From NCBI RefSeq assembly GCF_028622115.1, contig NZ_CP097263.1, positions 6,386,001 through 6,450,000 on the forward strand: a DNA stretch of 64,000 bases, read 5' to 3'. The position numbers were made by a program, and so were the translations under genes. The DNA is from Kutzneria chonburiensis. GTDB taxonomy: Bacteria; Actinomycetota; Actinomycetes; Mycobacteriales; Pseudonocardiaceae. Below, one piece after another: positions 35,688-44,093 of this stretch; position 1 is the first letter of the stretch, and each line of letters starts with the position of its first letter. The notes beneath the pieces are model-generated. The model did no database searches. It was not told the DNA's origin and saw only the letters and a program-made list of their open reading frames with translations.

Positions 35688-36842
35688 CTAGTGCCGGGCG
35701 CGGCGGGCCAGGACAGCCGCCCGCCCATAGGCCTCACGGTGCAGCGCGGCCGACGCCGCCCAGGAGAACTCCTTGGCCCGCAACTGCGCGGCGGCGGCCA
35801 GCGCGGACCGCCGCGCGGGGTCGTCGAGCAGCTCGGTCAGTCCCGCGGCGATGTCGCCCGCGCCGACGCCGCAGTACGCCACGGTGTCGCCGCCGACTTC
35901 CGGCAGACTGAGCCGCCGTGTCGTGAGCACGCACGCGCCGCTGGCCATGGCCTCCAGCACGGGCAGCCCAAAACCTTCACCAAGGCTGGGATAGGCCACG
36001 AGCGTGGCGCCGCCGAGGAATCCCGACAACTGCTCGAACGGCAGGTAGCCGGCACGGATCACGCGGATCCGGTGCGGCACGGCGTCCAGGGCGCTCTCCA
36101 CCTGCGTGTCCCAGCCGGGCTGCCCGGCCAGCACGAGCGCGGGCGGATCGGTGCGGCCCTGGCAGGCCCGGGCGAAGCCGCGGATGAGCGCGGGCAGGTT
36201 CTTGCGCGGTTCGAGCGCGCCGAGGAACGCCACGTACGGCATGTCCTGGAGGTTGAGCGCCTTGCGCACGGCCGCGATCTCGTCCGGCGACGGCGGGTGG
36301 AAGCGTTCGCCTTCCACGCCGTGGTGCGCGACCTGCAACAGGCGGCGGTCAGCGTTGGCCACGCGCGTGAGCTCGTTGGCCGTGGCGCGGCTGGGCACGA
36401 CGCACACGGTCGCGCGGGCCAGCGACGCACGCGTCCACGCGCGGAAGAAGCGCGCCTTCACCGAGGAGTGCAGCGACGGGTCGGTGAAGAAGGTGGCGTC
36501 GTGCAGCGTGACGACGGAGCCGACCGGGTTGGCCATCGGCATCGTGTAGTGCGGCGAGTGGATGACGTCGGTACCGAGCGCCCGCGCCAACCGCGGCAGG
36601 CCGCTCTGCTCCCACACCAGGCGCGCGGTGCGCGCGGCGACGGACTCCGGCGCGGGCACGATCCGCGCGCCCGGCGCGAGCTGCCCGTACAGCGCGGCGT
36701 CACGCGGCTGGCAGACCACGCTGAGCCGGGTCCCGTCGGCGTCCAGCGCGGCCGCCAGCGAGTCGACGTACCGTCCGACGCCGCCACGGTCGGCGGGCAC
36801 GGCAGTCGCGTCGATCAACACGCTGGGGTCGAGATGGTGCAC
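35688..36842 (-). CDS. GT4 family glycosyltransferase
   Basis: 384 residues, GT-B fold. It has an N-terminal acceptor domain (VLIDATAVPADRGGVGRYVDSLAAAL), a linker, and a C-terminal donor domain with VAFLGALEPRKNLPALIRGFA and LVAYPSLGEGFGLPVLEAMASG, the E-x7-E motif of retaining enzymes. Start GTG at 36842. It is 11 bp upstream of wbbL and probably co-transcribed. It shares the VGRYxxxLAxAL N terminus with the GT4 proteins at 36888 and 42949. Donor and acceptor unknown; a wall polysaccharide is likely. Confidence 0.9.
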   Translation of the reverse strand: MHHLDPSVLIDATAVPADRGGVGRYVDSLAAALDADGTRLSVVCQPRDAALYGQLAPGARIVPAPESVAARTARLVWEQSGLPRLARALGTDVIHSPHYTMPMANPVGSVVTLHDATFFTDPSLHSSVKARFFRAWTRASLARATVCVVPSRATANELTRVANADRRLLQVAHHGVEGERFHPPSPDEIAAVRKALNLQDMPYVAFLGALEPRKNLPALIRGFARACQGRTDPPALVLAGQPGWDTQVESALDAVPHRIRVIRAGYLPFEQLSGFLGGATLVAYPSLGEGFGLPVLEAMASGACVLTTRRLSLPEVGGDTVAYCGVGAGDIAAGLTELLDDPARRSALAAAAQLRAKEFSWAASAALHREAYGRAAVLARRARH

Positions 36843-36887
36843 CGGAGCAGGGTACGGCGGCCTCGATGATCATTGCCGACGAATGGA

Positions 36888-37991
36888 CTAACCCAGCGTG
36901 CCCAGTCCCAGATGCACGTTCCAGACCGTCTCGGCGGCCCTGCGCCAGCTGAAATCCGCGGCCCGGGTCAGGCCGCGGGTGATCGCCGCCCGGGCCGCCG
37001 CCGGGTCGTCGACTACCGTGCGCAACGCCGCGACCAGCGACTTCGGGTCGCCACGGCGTGCGACGAAGCCGGCACCGTCGGCCACCTCGACCAGCGCCGG
37101 GGCGTCCGAGTGGACCACCGGCACCCCCACCGCCATGGCCTCCAGCAGGGGCATGCCGAACCCCTCGGCCAGGCTCGGCACGGCCAGCACGCTGGCCCGA
37201 CGCAGCACCACGCCCAGCTCCGCATCGGGCAACGGACCCAGCGATCTCACCCGTTCGGAGGAAACGTCGACGTCGCCCCAGCCGGTCGCGCCGACCAGCA
37301 GCACCGGCAAGTCGGGAGCTTCGGGCAACGTCATGGCGTCGATAAGGACATCGATGCCCTTGCGCGGCTCAAGGGTGCCGACCGCGAGCACATACCGCGG
37401 CGGCAATGCGAGCCGTCGCGCGACGGCATCGGCGTCCGCCGACTCGACCGCGAGCGCGTCAGGGACGCCGTGCCCGATCACATGCACGTTCGCCGAACCG
37501 GCGGCGTGCACGGCGAGCTCCTTGGCCACGGCCTCGGTGGGCACGACGATCGCACCGGCCTTGCGCGTGAGCCGCGACACCATCGTGCGGTGCCACTGCG
37601 CGCCGTGCGGCGTGAGCGTCTCGGGGTGCGTCCACGGCACGGCGTCGTGGACCGTGGCGACGAGTGTGCGCCCGCGCTTGACGACTGTCGGCGACAGCAG
37701 CGTCGGCGCGTGCACGGCGTCGCCGCCGGGCCACAGCGGCACACCGCGCTGCCACAAGCGGGCCAGTACCGGGCGTGGCACCGGCAACATGCGCGGCCCG
37801 TCGACTCCCTCAACGCGTGCCGCTGACGGATCCGCGCAGCGCGCCACGACACCGGTGACGGTCCAGCCATCGGGGGCCGTCACGGCCAGCGCGGCGGCGA
37901 GTTCCCTGGTGTAGCGGCCGGTGCCACCGGGCACGGGCGCGAGCAGCTGATCGGTCAGCACCACGAGTTCGGGCACGCCCAAGGGTGACAT
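36888..37991 (-). CDS. GT4 family glycosyltransferase
   Basis: 367 residues, paralogous to the protein at 35688. GTGRYTRELAAALA lies near the N terminus, YVLAVGTLEPRKGIDVLIDAM starts the donor domain, and VLAVPSLAEGFGMPLLEAMAVG is the E-x7-E region. Start ATG at 37991, only 15 bp from the divergent GT2 gene, so their promoters overlap. Probably a retaining transferase in the same wall glycan pathway. Confidence 0.9.
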   Translation of the reverse strand: MSPLGVPELVVLTDQLLAPVPGGTGRYTRELAAALAVTAPDGWTVTGVVARCADPSAARVEGVDGPRMLPVPRPVLARLWQRGVPLWPGGDAVHAPTLLSPTVVKRGRTLVATVHDAVPWTHPETLTPHGAQWHRTMVSRLTRKAGAIVVPTEAVAKELAVHAAGSANVHVIGHGVPDALAVESADADAVARRLALPPRYVLAVGTLEPRKGIDVLIDAMTLPEAPDLPVLLVGATGWGDVDVSSERVRSLGPLPDAELGVVLRRASVLAVPSLAEGFGMPLLEAMAVGVPVVHSDAPALVEVADGAGFVARRGDPKSLVAALRTVVDDPAAARAAITRGLTRAADFSWRRAAETVWNVHLGLGTLG

Positions 37992-37992
37992 G

Positions 37993-37998
37993 TACCGT
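37993..37998 (+). promoter_or_regulatory. Leaderless-type -10 box TACCGT for the GT2 gene
   Basis: TACCGT lies eight bases before the GTG at 38007, within the 15-bp gap between divergent genes. A promoter here would overlap the first codon of the opposite gene. Confidence 0.4.
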
Positions 37999-38006
37999 CA
38001 GCGCCC

Positions 38007-38912
38007 GTGCCTGAAGCCCGTTCGACCGTCGTGGTGGTGACCTGGCGCGGCCGAGCGCATATCCGCGAGTGCCTGGACGCCCTGGCTGCGCAGGATCGTG
38101 CGGCAAACGTGCTGGTCGTGGACAACGCCTCCGACGACGGCACGGCTGAGCTGCTCTCGGGTCAGAACGTTTTGCGGTTGCCGCGCAATCGTGGTTATGC
38201 CGGTGCGTTGGCGGCGGCGTTGCCGCGCATCGAGACGGAGTTCGTGGCCTGGCTCAACGACGACGCCGTGCCGGTGCCGTCGTGGATCGCCACGCTGGAA
38301 GACGCGTTGGACCGCCACGGCGATGCCGCGGCGGTCACGTCGTCGTTGGAGCTGCCGGACGGTTCCGTGCAGTCGGTCGGTGTGCGACTCACGGCCGATG
38401 GCCATGGCGCCGACACCGCGTTGGCCGGGCGCGAAGTGTTCGGGTTCTGCGGCGGCGCCGCGCTGATGCGCACGGCCGCGCTGCGGTCCGTCGGCGGCGT
38501 GCCGGCCGGATTCTTCTGCTACTACGAGGACACCGACACGTCCTGGCGGTTGCGGCTGCGGGGCTGGCGAGTGATCTCCGTGCCGGCCCGGGTCGTGCAC
38601 CGGCACGGGGCCAGCAGCCGCCTCGGGTCGTCGAAGTTCCACCACTGGAACGAGCGCAATCGCCTGCTGATGCTCGTGCGCTGCGCCCCGCTCCTGGTGG
38701 CGCTCGAGCAGCTCGCCCGTTTCGTCGCCGTCACAGCCGTGCTGCCGTTCCGCCCGCCGGACAACGCGAAGAACTTCCGGGTTTCGCTGCGTCTGGGCGT
38801 GCTGGCGGACGTGGTCTGGCGACTGCCCTCAGCACTCGTGTTCAGAGCCCGGACAGCGGCGACGGCTCGGGTGAGCCGTCGCGAGTTGTGGCGCATCTGG
38901 GCCGGTCGCTGA
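38007..38912 (+). CDS. GT2 family glycosyltransferase
   Basis: 301 residues, inverting GT-A fold. STVVVVTWRGRAHIRECLDAL, VLVVDNASDDGTAEL, then AWLNDDAVPVPSWI at the nucleotide-sugar site, CGGAALMRTAAL and FCYYEDTDTSWRLRLRGW (acceptor-side acidic motif, as in WbbL-type rhamnosyltransferases). The start GTG at 38007 has no ribosome site. It resembles the N-terminal half of the fusion at 40467. Likely adds a deoxyhexose to a wall glycan, but the specificity is not readable. Confidence 0.9.
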   Translation: MPEARSTVVVVTWRGRAHIRECLDALAAQDRAANVLVVDNASDDGTAELLSGQNVLRLPRNRGYAGALAAALPRIETEFVAWLNDDAVPVPSWIATLEDALDRHGDAAAVTSSLELPDGSVQSVGVRLTADGHGADTALAGREVFGFCGGAALMRTAALRSVGGVPAGFFCYYEDTDTSWRLRLRGWRVISVPARVVHRHGASSRLGSSKFHHWNERNRLLMLVRCAPLLVALEQLARFVAVTAVLPFRPPDNAKNFRVSLRLGVLADVVWRLPSALVFRARTAATARVSRRELWRIWAGR

Positions 38913-38982
38913 GCCTGTTTCAAGTTTTGGCTCACATGAGCCGGAACTGAAGAGCCAGTTCCTGAGCTCGTCCCCGAGCTCG

Positions 38983-39894
38983 TCACCGGAGCCCGTCCAG
39001 GAGCCCGGCCAGTTCCGCTGCTCTGGTCATGACCCCGAAGTGCGACGCGTGCACGTCGTGCACGTCGAACCGGCCGGCATCGCTGATCATCCGGTTCTGC
39101 AGTGCCAACGGCATCGCCCGGTCCTGGGTGAACCGCACGTACGTGCGCGGGACCCGGCCACCGGTCGTCGGCTGGAGCGAGCAGTCGGACAGGCTCACCC
39201 CGTACGGCTCGTCCGGCTGCAATCCGCCGATCGCCGCTCGCAGCTGCGCGTCCGTGCCGTCGGCCATGTACGCCTCGCGCAGCAGCGACAACACCTCGGG
39301 GTCGTTGGTCCGCCAGTTGAACCGGTTGGCCAGCACGACGGCACCGTCCGCGGTGGGCGGGAACTTCAGCATGAGACTGTCGGCGTTCTCCTTGCTCTGG
39401 AACGCCTCCACGACCGTCTTCAACACCGTGCAGCAGTAGGCCGACACGTACACCGCCCGCTGCACCAGCTGCGGGGCCGCGTTGCACACCGCGCTGACCG
39501 TCGCGCCGCCGAGGCTGTGCCCGACCAGGATCGCCGGCCCGATCCGCCGCAACACCGACACAACTCGATCGACGTTGTCCTGGAGCGAGACCCCGGCGAT
39601 CGGCGACACCTCCGTGGTCATGGCATGCAGGTCCTGCGGGGCCTGGAACCAGACCGGGTAGTAGCCCTCCGCGCCGTGCCCGGGTAAGTCCACCGCCAGC
39701 GCGACCCGGCCACGTTGTACGAGCTCGTTCACCAGAGGGAGGTAGGCGCCGCCGCTGCCGTGCGAACCGTGCACGATCAGCAGCGGCGGCTTCCGGTGAC
39801 TCGTCGCGGCCGAGGCCGGGGGCCCGGTCACGACGCCGGCGCCGGCCGCGGCGGTCACGCCCGCGGCCAGGCCGAGCAACTGCCGGCGGTTCAC
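38983..39894 (-). CDS. Exported alpha/beta hydrolase with Tat-like signal
   Basis: 303 residues from the GTG at 39894. The N terminus VNRRQLLGLAAGVTAAAGAGVV is a twin-arginine-like signal peptide. The hydrolase core has LLIVHGSHGSGGAYLPLV (oxyanion strand), ILVGHSLGGATVSAV (nucleophile Ser) and a C-terminal VHASHFGVMTRAAEL (catalytic His). It resembles plant-esterase-like and salicylate/methyl-ester hydrolases; the substrate is unknown. Its start overlaps the stop of the upstream membrane-protein gene (GTGA). Confidence 0.88.
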   Translation of the reverse strand: MNRRQLLGLAAGVTAAAGAGVVTGPPASAATSHRKPPLLIVHGSHGSGGAYLPLVNELVQRGRVALAVDLPGHGAEGYYPVWFQAPQDLHAMTTEVSPIAGVSLQDNVDRVVSVLRRIGPAILVGHSLGGATVSAVCNAAPQLVQRAVYVSAYCCTVLKTVVEAFQSKENADSLMLKFPPTADGAVVLANRFNWRTNDPEVLSLLREAYMADGTDAQLRAAIGGLQPDEPYGVSLSDCSLQPTTGGRVPRTYVRFTQDRAMPLALQNRMISDAGRFDVHDVHASHFGVMTRAAELAGLLDGLR

Positions 39895-40304
39895 GCCGCC
39901 ACCTTCTTGGCGAACTGCGAGCGCACCGACGGCTGCATCGCGGCGACGAACAGGCCGACCAGCACCAGGGCCTGCGCGCCCATCAGCACCTCCATCCAGA
40001 CCGGGAACTGGCCGAGGCTGATGCCCCAGGCCAGGCCCAGGGAGCCGAGCACCGAGATGACCACCACGCGGATGTACATGGCGCGGCTGCCGGAGCGCAG
40101 CTTGCGGGCGATGCCGATGTAGATCAGCGAGACCAGGGACACCGCCACCGGTCGGATCCAGGTTGTGTTCTCGAACACGCCGTACGCCTCTGCGTTGCCG
40201 TGGGCCTGGAAGGCGACCAGCCGTCCGTAGCACACGAAGGTCAGCACCGCCTGCAGCAGCGCGAGTCCGAGATTGACGTAGAGCAGGTTGATCACCCTGG
40301 TCAT
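39891..40304 (-). CDS. Four-span membrane protein of unknown function
   Basis: 137 residues with four hydrophobic spans (LLYVNLGLALLQAVLTFV, PVAVSLVSLIYIGIA, VVVISVLGSLGLAWGI, LMGAQALVLVGLFVAAM). Start ATG at 40304 with a near-perfect AAGGAGGGG ribosome site. It is co-translated with the Tat-exported hydrolase. A triple operator-like array lies right upstream (40328-40379), so the pair is probably tightly regulated. Confidence 0.8.
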   Translation of the reverse strand: MTRVINLLYVNLGLALLQAVLTFVCYGRLVAFQAHGNAEAYGVFENTTWIRPVAVSLVSLIYIGIARKLRSGSRAMYIRVVVISVLGSLGLAWGISLGQFPVWMEVLMGAQALVLVGLFVAAMQPSVRSQFAKKVAA

Positions 40305-40327
40305 GACCCCTCCTTGTGGATTCCCTT

Positions 40328-40379
40328 GCTTGTCCGAGCCGCTTCTTGCTCGACTGAGCAAAACATAGCTCGGGCGAGC
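40328..40379. promoter_or_regulatory. Three GCTY-N4-GAGC palindromes at 20-bp steps
   Basis: Sites at 40328-40339 (GCTT-GTCC-GAGC), 40348-40359 (GCTC-GACT-GAGC, extended to TTGCTC/GAGCAA) and 40368-40379 (GCTC-GGGC-GAGC). Each starts exactly 20 bp after the last, so they lie on nearly the same face of the helix. They sit just upstream of the membrane protein/hydrolase pair and could bind a TetR- or MarR-type dimer cooperatively. No such regulator gene is adjacent. Confidence 0.6.
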
Positions 40380-40466
40380 ATGAGGGGCAATCGGGGTTTA
40401 CCCTGATCTGGGCGCGCACAGGTCCGTAGGGCAGGCTTGTGTCCTTCACGTACGGAGGGAGACAGC

Positions 40467-42956
40467 GTGTCGGAGGGGGTAACCCAGCCGTCGGTGTCGG
40501 TTGTCGTCGTCAACTACCGCGGCGTCGAGGACACCCTGACCTGCCTGCGCGCGCTGCGCACGGAGCTGGACTACCCGGCCGAACGGCTGCAACTGGTCTG
40601 CGTGGACAACAACTCCGGCGACGGGAGCGCCGAGCGGCTGTCCGCCGAGCCCGGCGTGACCTTCGTGCAGGCCCCCGACAACCTCGGCTTCGCCGGCGGC
40701 TGCAACCTCGGCGTGCAGCACGCGACCGGCGAGGTGCTGGCCTTCCTCAACAACGACGCCCGACCGCACGCCGACTGGGTCGCCGCCGCGGTCGAGACGC
40801 TGCGCGCGCAGCCGACCGTGGGCGCGGTCGCCAGCAAGGTGCTGGACTGGGACGGCAAGCTGATCGACTTCGTGGACGGCGGCCTGACCTGGTTCGGCAT
40901 GGGCTACAAGCGGTTTGCCGGCCAGCCCGACGACGGCAGCCACGACGTCGCCCGTGACGTGCTGTTCGGCACCGGCTCGGCGCTGTTCGTGCGGGCAAAG
41001 CTGTTCCGCGAGCTGGACGGCTTCGACGAGCGCTTCTTCATGTTCTACGAGGACGTCGACCTGGGCTGGCGGCTCAACCTGCGCGGCTGGCGGGTGCGCT
41101 ACGAGCCCAAGTCGGTGGCCTACCACCGGCACCACGCCTCGATGTCCGATGTGGACTCCTCGCGTGAGTACTTCCTGTTGGAGCGCAACGCCCTCGCCGC
41201 GATGTACAAGAACCTCTCGGACGAGACGCTGGCCAAGGCGATGCCGGCGGCGATGGCACTGGCCGTGCGCCGGGCCACCGCGCGGGGCAACGTCGACGCC
41301 ACCCAGCTGGAGATCACCAAGCGGCCGGCCGATCGCGCCCAGGATGCGGAACCCGTTGCCGTGCCACGGGAAACGCTGGCCGGGCTGCTGGCCATCGACC
41401 AGTTCGTGGAGCTGCTGCCGTCGCTGGCCGAGTCCCGCAAGGCCGAGCAGGCGGCCCGCGTACGCACCGACGCCGACCTGATCCCGTTGATGCGCAAGGC
41501 AATGGAGCCGGCCTACCCGCTGGAGCGCTACCTGGCCGCGCACGAGGCGCTGGTCGACGCGTTCGGCCTGGACGAGCCGTTCGGCCGGCCGCGGCGGGTG
41601 CTGGTGATCACCGGCGACGCGTTGTCCGAGCAGATGGCCGGCCCGGCCATCCGGGCCTGGCACATGGCCGAGACGCTGGCCGGCGAGCACGACGTGCGGC
41701 TGGTCTCCACCAACAAGCGCTGCGACCCGCCGGCCGCCACCTTCCCGGTCACCCAGTCCACGGTCCGCGGCCTGCTCGATCACGTGGACTGGGCCGACGT
41801 GATCGTGTTGCAGGGCCACGTGCTGGAGATGGTGCAGAGCCTCAAGCACCCGCGCTCCCCCAAGATCGTGGTCTGCGACGTCTACGACCCGATGCACCTG
41901 GAGCTGCTGGAGCAGGCCAAGGGCGGCAACGACGAGAAACGGGCCAAGGACGTCGTCGGCGTCACCAACGTGCTGAACAACCAGCTCAAGCGGGGCGACT
42001 TCTTCCTCTGCGCCTCCGACCGGCAGCGGCACTTCTGGCTCGGCCACCTGGCCGCCATCGGGCGGCTCACCCCGCAGGTCTACGACGCCGACCCGACCAC
42101 ACGCTCGCTGATCGCCGAGGTCCCGTTCGGGCTGCCGGCCAAGCCGGCCCAGCGCACCGCGCCGGCGATCAAGGGCGTGGTCGGCGGGATCTCCCCGCAG
42201 GACAAGGTGATCGTCTGGGGCGGTGGGGTCTACAACTGGTTCGACCCGCTGACCCTGGTGCACGCCGTCGACCGGCTCCGGGCCCGGCACGACGACGTGC
42301 GGCTGTTCTTCATGGGCATGCGCCACCCCAACCCGGAGGTGCCCGACATGGGCATCGCCGGCCGCACCCGCAGCCTGGCCGCCCGGCTCGGGCTGGCCGG
42401 CACGCACGTGTTCTTCAACGAGCAGTGGGTGCCCTATGCCGACCGGCAGAACTGGCTGCTGGACGGCGACTGCGGCGTGACCACGCACTTCGAGCACGTG
42501 GAGACCACTTTCGCGTTCCGCACGCGGGTCCTGGACTACCTGTGGGCCGGGCTGCCGATCGTGACCACGGACGGTGACTCGTTCGCCGATCTCATCCGTC
42601 GGGAAGAACTTGGCGTGGTGGTGCCGCCGGAGGATCCGCATGAACTGTCCGCCGCGTTGGAGCGTGTGCTCTACGACGAGGAGTTCGCGGACGGGTGTCG
42701 GGAGCGGATAGCGGTGGTGCGGGAGCGGTTCACGTGGGATGTGGTGCTGGCGCCGCTGGTCGAGTTCTGCCGGTCGCCGCGCCCGGCCGCCGATCGGCTG
42801 GTGGCGGCCGGTCCGCTGGTGCGGGAGGAGCCGCTGGGCGCGGTGGGCACGCTGCGTAGGGACATCGGGCTGGTGCGGGAGTACCTGACCGCGGGCGGGC
42901 CGGCCGAGCTGGCGCGTCGCGCGGCCGGGCGAGTGATCCGGTTGACCCGTGGCTGA
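40467..42956 (+). CDS. Bifunctional GT2-GT4 glycosyltransferase fusion
   Basis: 829 residues. The N-terminal GT2 domain has VSVVVVNYRGVEDTL, VCVDNNSGDGSAERL, AFLNNDARPHADWV, FGTGSALFVRAKLF and FMFYEDVDLGWRLNLRGW. A central helical linker covers about residues 270-370. The C-terminal GT4 domain starts at RRVLVITGDALSEQMAGPAIRAW with VIVWGGGVYNWFDPLTL and LWAGLPIVTTDGDSFADL. Start GTG at 40467, with GGAGGGA seven bases upstream; the TTG at 40437 is disfavoured. It is coupled to the next GT gene by an 8-bp overlap. The fusion probably makes two consecutive linkages in one glycan. Confidence 0.9.
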   Translation: MSEGVTQPSVSVVVVNYRGVEDTLTCLRALRTELDYPAERLQLVCVDNNSGDGSAERLSAEPGVTFVQAPDNLGFAGGCNLGVQHATGEVLAFLNNDARPHADWVAAAVETLRAQPTVGAVASKVLDWDGKLIDFVDGGLTWFGMGYKRFAGQPDDGSHDVARDVLFGTGSALFVRAKLFRELDGFDERFFMFYEDVDLGWRLNLRGWRVRYEPKSVAYHRHHASMSDVDSSREYFLLERNALAAMYKNLSDETLAKAMPAAMALAVRRATARGNVDATQLEITKRPADRAQDAEPVAVPRETLAGLLAIDQFVELLPSLAESRKAEQAARVRTDADLIPLMRKAMEPAYPLERYLAAHEALVDAFGLDEPFGRPRRVLVITGDALSEQMAGPAIRAWHMAETLAGEHDVRLVSTNKRCDPPAATFPVTQSTVRGLLDHVDWADVIVLQGHVLEMVQSLKHPRSPKIVVCDVYDPMHLELLEQAKGGNDEKRAKDVVGVTNVLNNQLKRGDFFLCASDRQRHFWLGHLAAIGRLTPQVYDADPTTRSLIAEVPFGLPAKPAQRTAPAIKGVVGGISPQDKVIVWGGGVYNWFDPLTLVHAVDRLRARHDDVRLFFMGMRHPNPEVPDMGIAGRTRSLAARLGLAGTHVFFNEQWVPYADRQNWLLDGDCGVTTHFEHVETTFAFRTRVLDYLWAGLPIVTTDGDSFADLIRREELGVVVPPEDPHELSAALERVLYDEEFADGCRERIAVVRERFTWDVVLAPLVEFCRSPRPAADRLVAAGPLVREEPLGAVGTLRRDIGLVREYLTAGGPAELARRAAGRVIRLTRG

Positions 42957-44031
42957 TCGACTCAAGGTGCTGCTGGACGGCACGCCGCTGCTCGGGCAGC
43001 GCACGGGAATCGGCCGCTACACCGCCGCGCTGGCCGAGGAGCTCGCCTCCATGCCGGACGAGGTTGACGTACGGGCCGTGGCCTACACCTTCCGCGGCTG
43101 GCGTGGGCTGCGATCCGTGCTGCCGCACGGGGTTCGTGCCCGGGGCATGCCGGTGCCGGCGCGGCTGCTGCGCAAGTGCTGGGTCAACTCCTCGTTCCCG
43201 CCGGTGGAGATCTACGCCGGGTTGGCCGATGTGGTGCACGGCACCAACTTCGTGCTGCCGCCCGCGTTGTTCGCCGGTGGCGTGATGACCGTGCACGACC
43301 TGGATTTCCTCGACGCCGTCGACGAGCTGCCGCCCAGCGACCGTGAACTTCCCGAGCTGGTACGGAAATGCGCGCGACGGGCCGACGTGGTGTGCACGCC
43401 CACCCAGGCCGTGGCCAACGTCGTGACCGAGCGGCTGGGCGTGCCGGCGGACCGGATCGTCGTGACGCCGCTGGGCGTCGACCCCGCCTGGTTCGCCGCC
43501 CGACCGGCCAGCGATTCCCTGCGGGCGCGGCTGAATCTGCCGTCCGAGTACCTGCTCTTCGTCGGTTCCGACGGCCCGCGCAAGGGTTTGCCGACGCTGC
43601 TGGCGGCCCACGCCGCAACGCCGTCGCTGCCCCCGCTGCTACTCGTCGGTCCCGGGCACCACGCCGATGGTGACCGGGTGCGGACCGCCGGCTATCTGTC
43701 CGATGTGGACCTTCGCAGCGTCGTCGCCGGCGCGGCCGCCCTGGTTCTGCCGTCCCGGGACGAAGGCTTCGGACTGCCGGTGCTGGAAGCGTTGGCCTGC
43801 AACGTGCCCGTGGTGTGCTCGGACGTGCCGGCGCTGCGCGAGGTCGCCGGCGACCAGGCCCACCTCGTGCCGGTCGGTAACGCGGAAGCGCTCTCCGCTG
43901 CCATGGTCTCCGCCCTGGAGGACCCGCCGACCGCCGACGTGCTGGCGGCACGGCGCACCCACGCCTCGGTGTTCACCTGGCGCAACTGCGCCGAGCGAAC
44001 CCTCGACGCCTACCGCCAGGCCAAGCACTAG
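42949..44031 (+). CDS. GT4 family glycosyltransferase
   Basis: 360 residues. It has VLLDGTPLLGQRTGIGRYTAALAEEL at the N terminus, DVVHGTNFVLPP, then the donor domain YLLFVGSDGPRKGLPTLLAAH and LVLPSRDEGFGLPVLEALACN (E-x7-E). Start GTG at 42949 inside the end of the fusion gene, so translation is coupled. A strong hairpin follows the stop. Same likely pathway as the upstream fusion. Confidence 0.9.
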   Translation: MADRLKVLLDGTPLLGQRTGIGRYTAALAEELASMPDEVDVRAVAYTFRGWRGLRSVLPHGVRARGMPVPARLLRKCWVNSSFPPVEIYAGLADVVHGTNFVLPPALFAGGVMTVHDLDFLDAVDELPPSDRELPELVRKCARRADVVCTPTQAVANVVTERLGVPADRIVVTPLGVDPAWFAARPASDSLRARLNLPSEYLLFVGSDGPRKGLPTLLAAHAATPSLPPLLLVGPGHHADGDRVRTAGYLSDVDLRSVVAGAAALVLPSRDEGFGLPVLEALACNVPVVCSDVPALREVAGDQAHLVPVGNAEALSAAMVSALEDPPTADVLAARRTHASVFTWRNCAERTLDAYRQAKH

Positions 44032-44036
44032 GAACG

Positions 44037-44086
44037 CTTGGAAGGGGGCCTTCCTCCACTCTGAGTGCAGGAAGGCCCCTTCCAAG
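44037..44086. terminator. Bidirectional terminator sharing the AAGGGGCCTTCCT-type stem
   Basis: Arms 44037-44061 and 44063-44086 pair over about 23 bp with one bulged G and one mismatch. It lies between the convergent GT4 gene (ends 44031) and rmlD (ends 44094). The stem core matches that of the terminator at 4744-4784. Confidence 0.88.
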
Positions 44087-44093
44087 CATCAAA

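Noticed and set aside
40446..43004. 852-codon minus-strand frame opposite the GT2-GT4 fusion
   Set aside because: Gly/His/Arg-rich shadow of a clear glycosyltransferase; no start signal.
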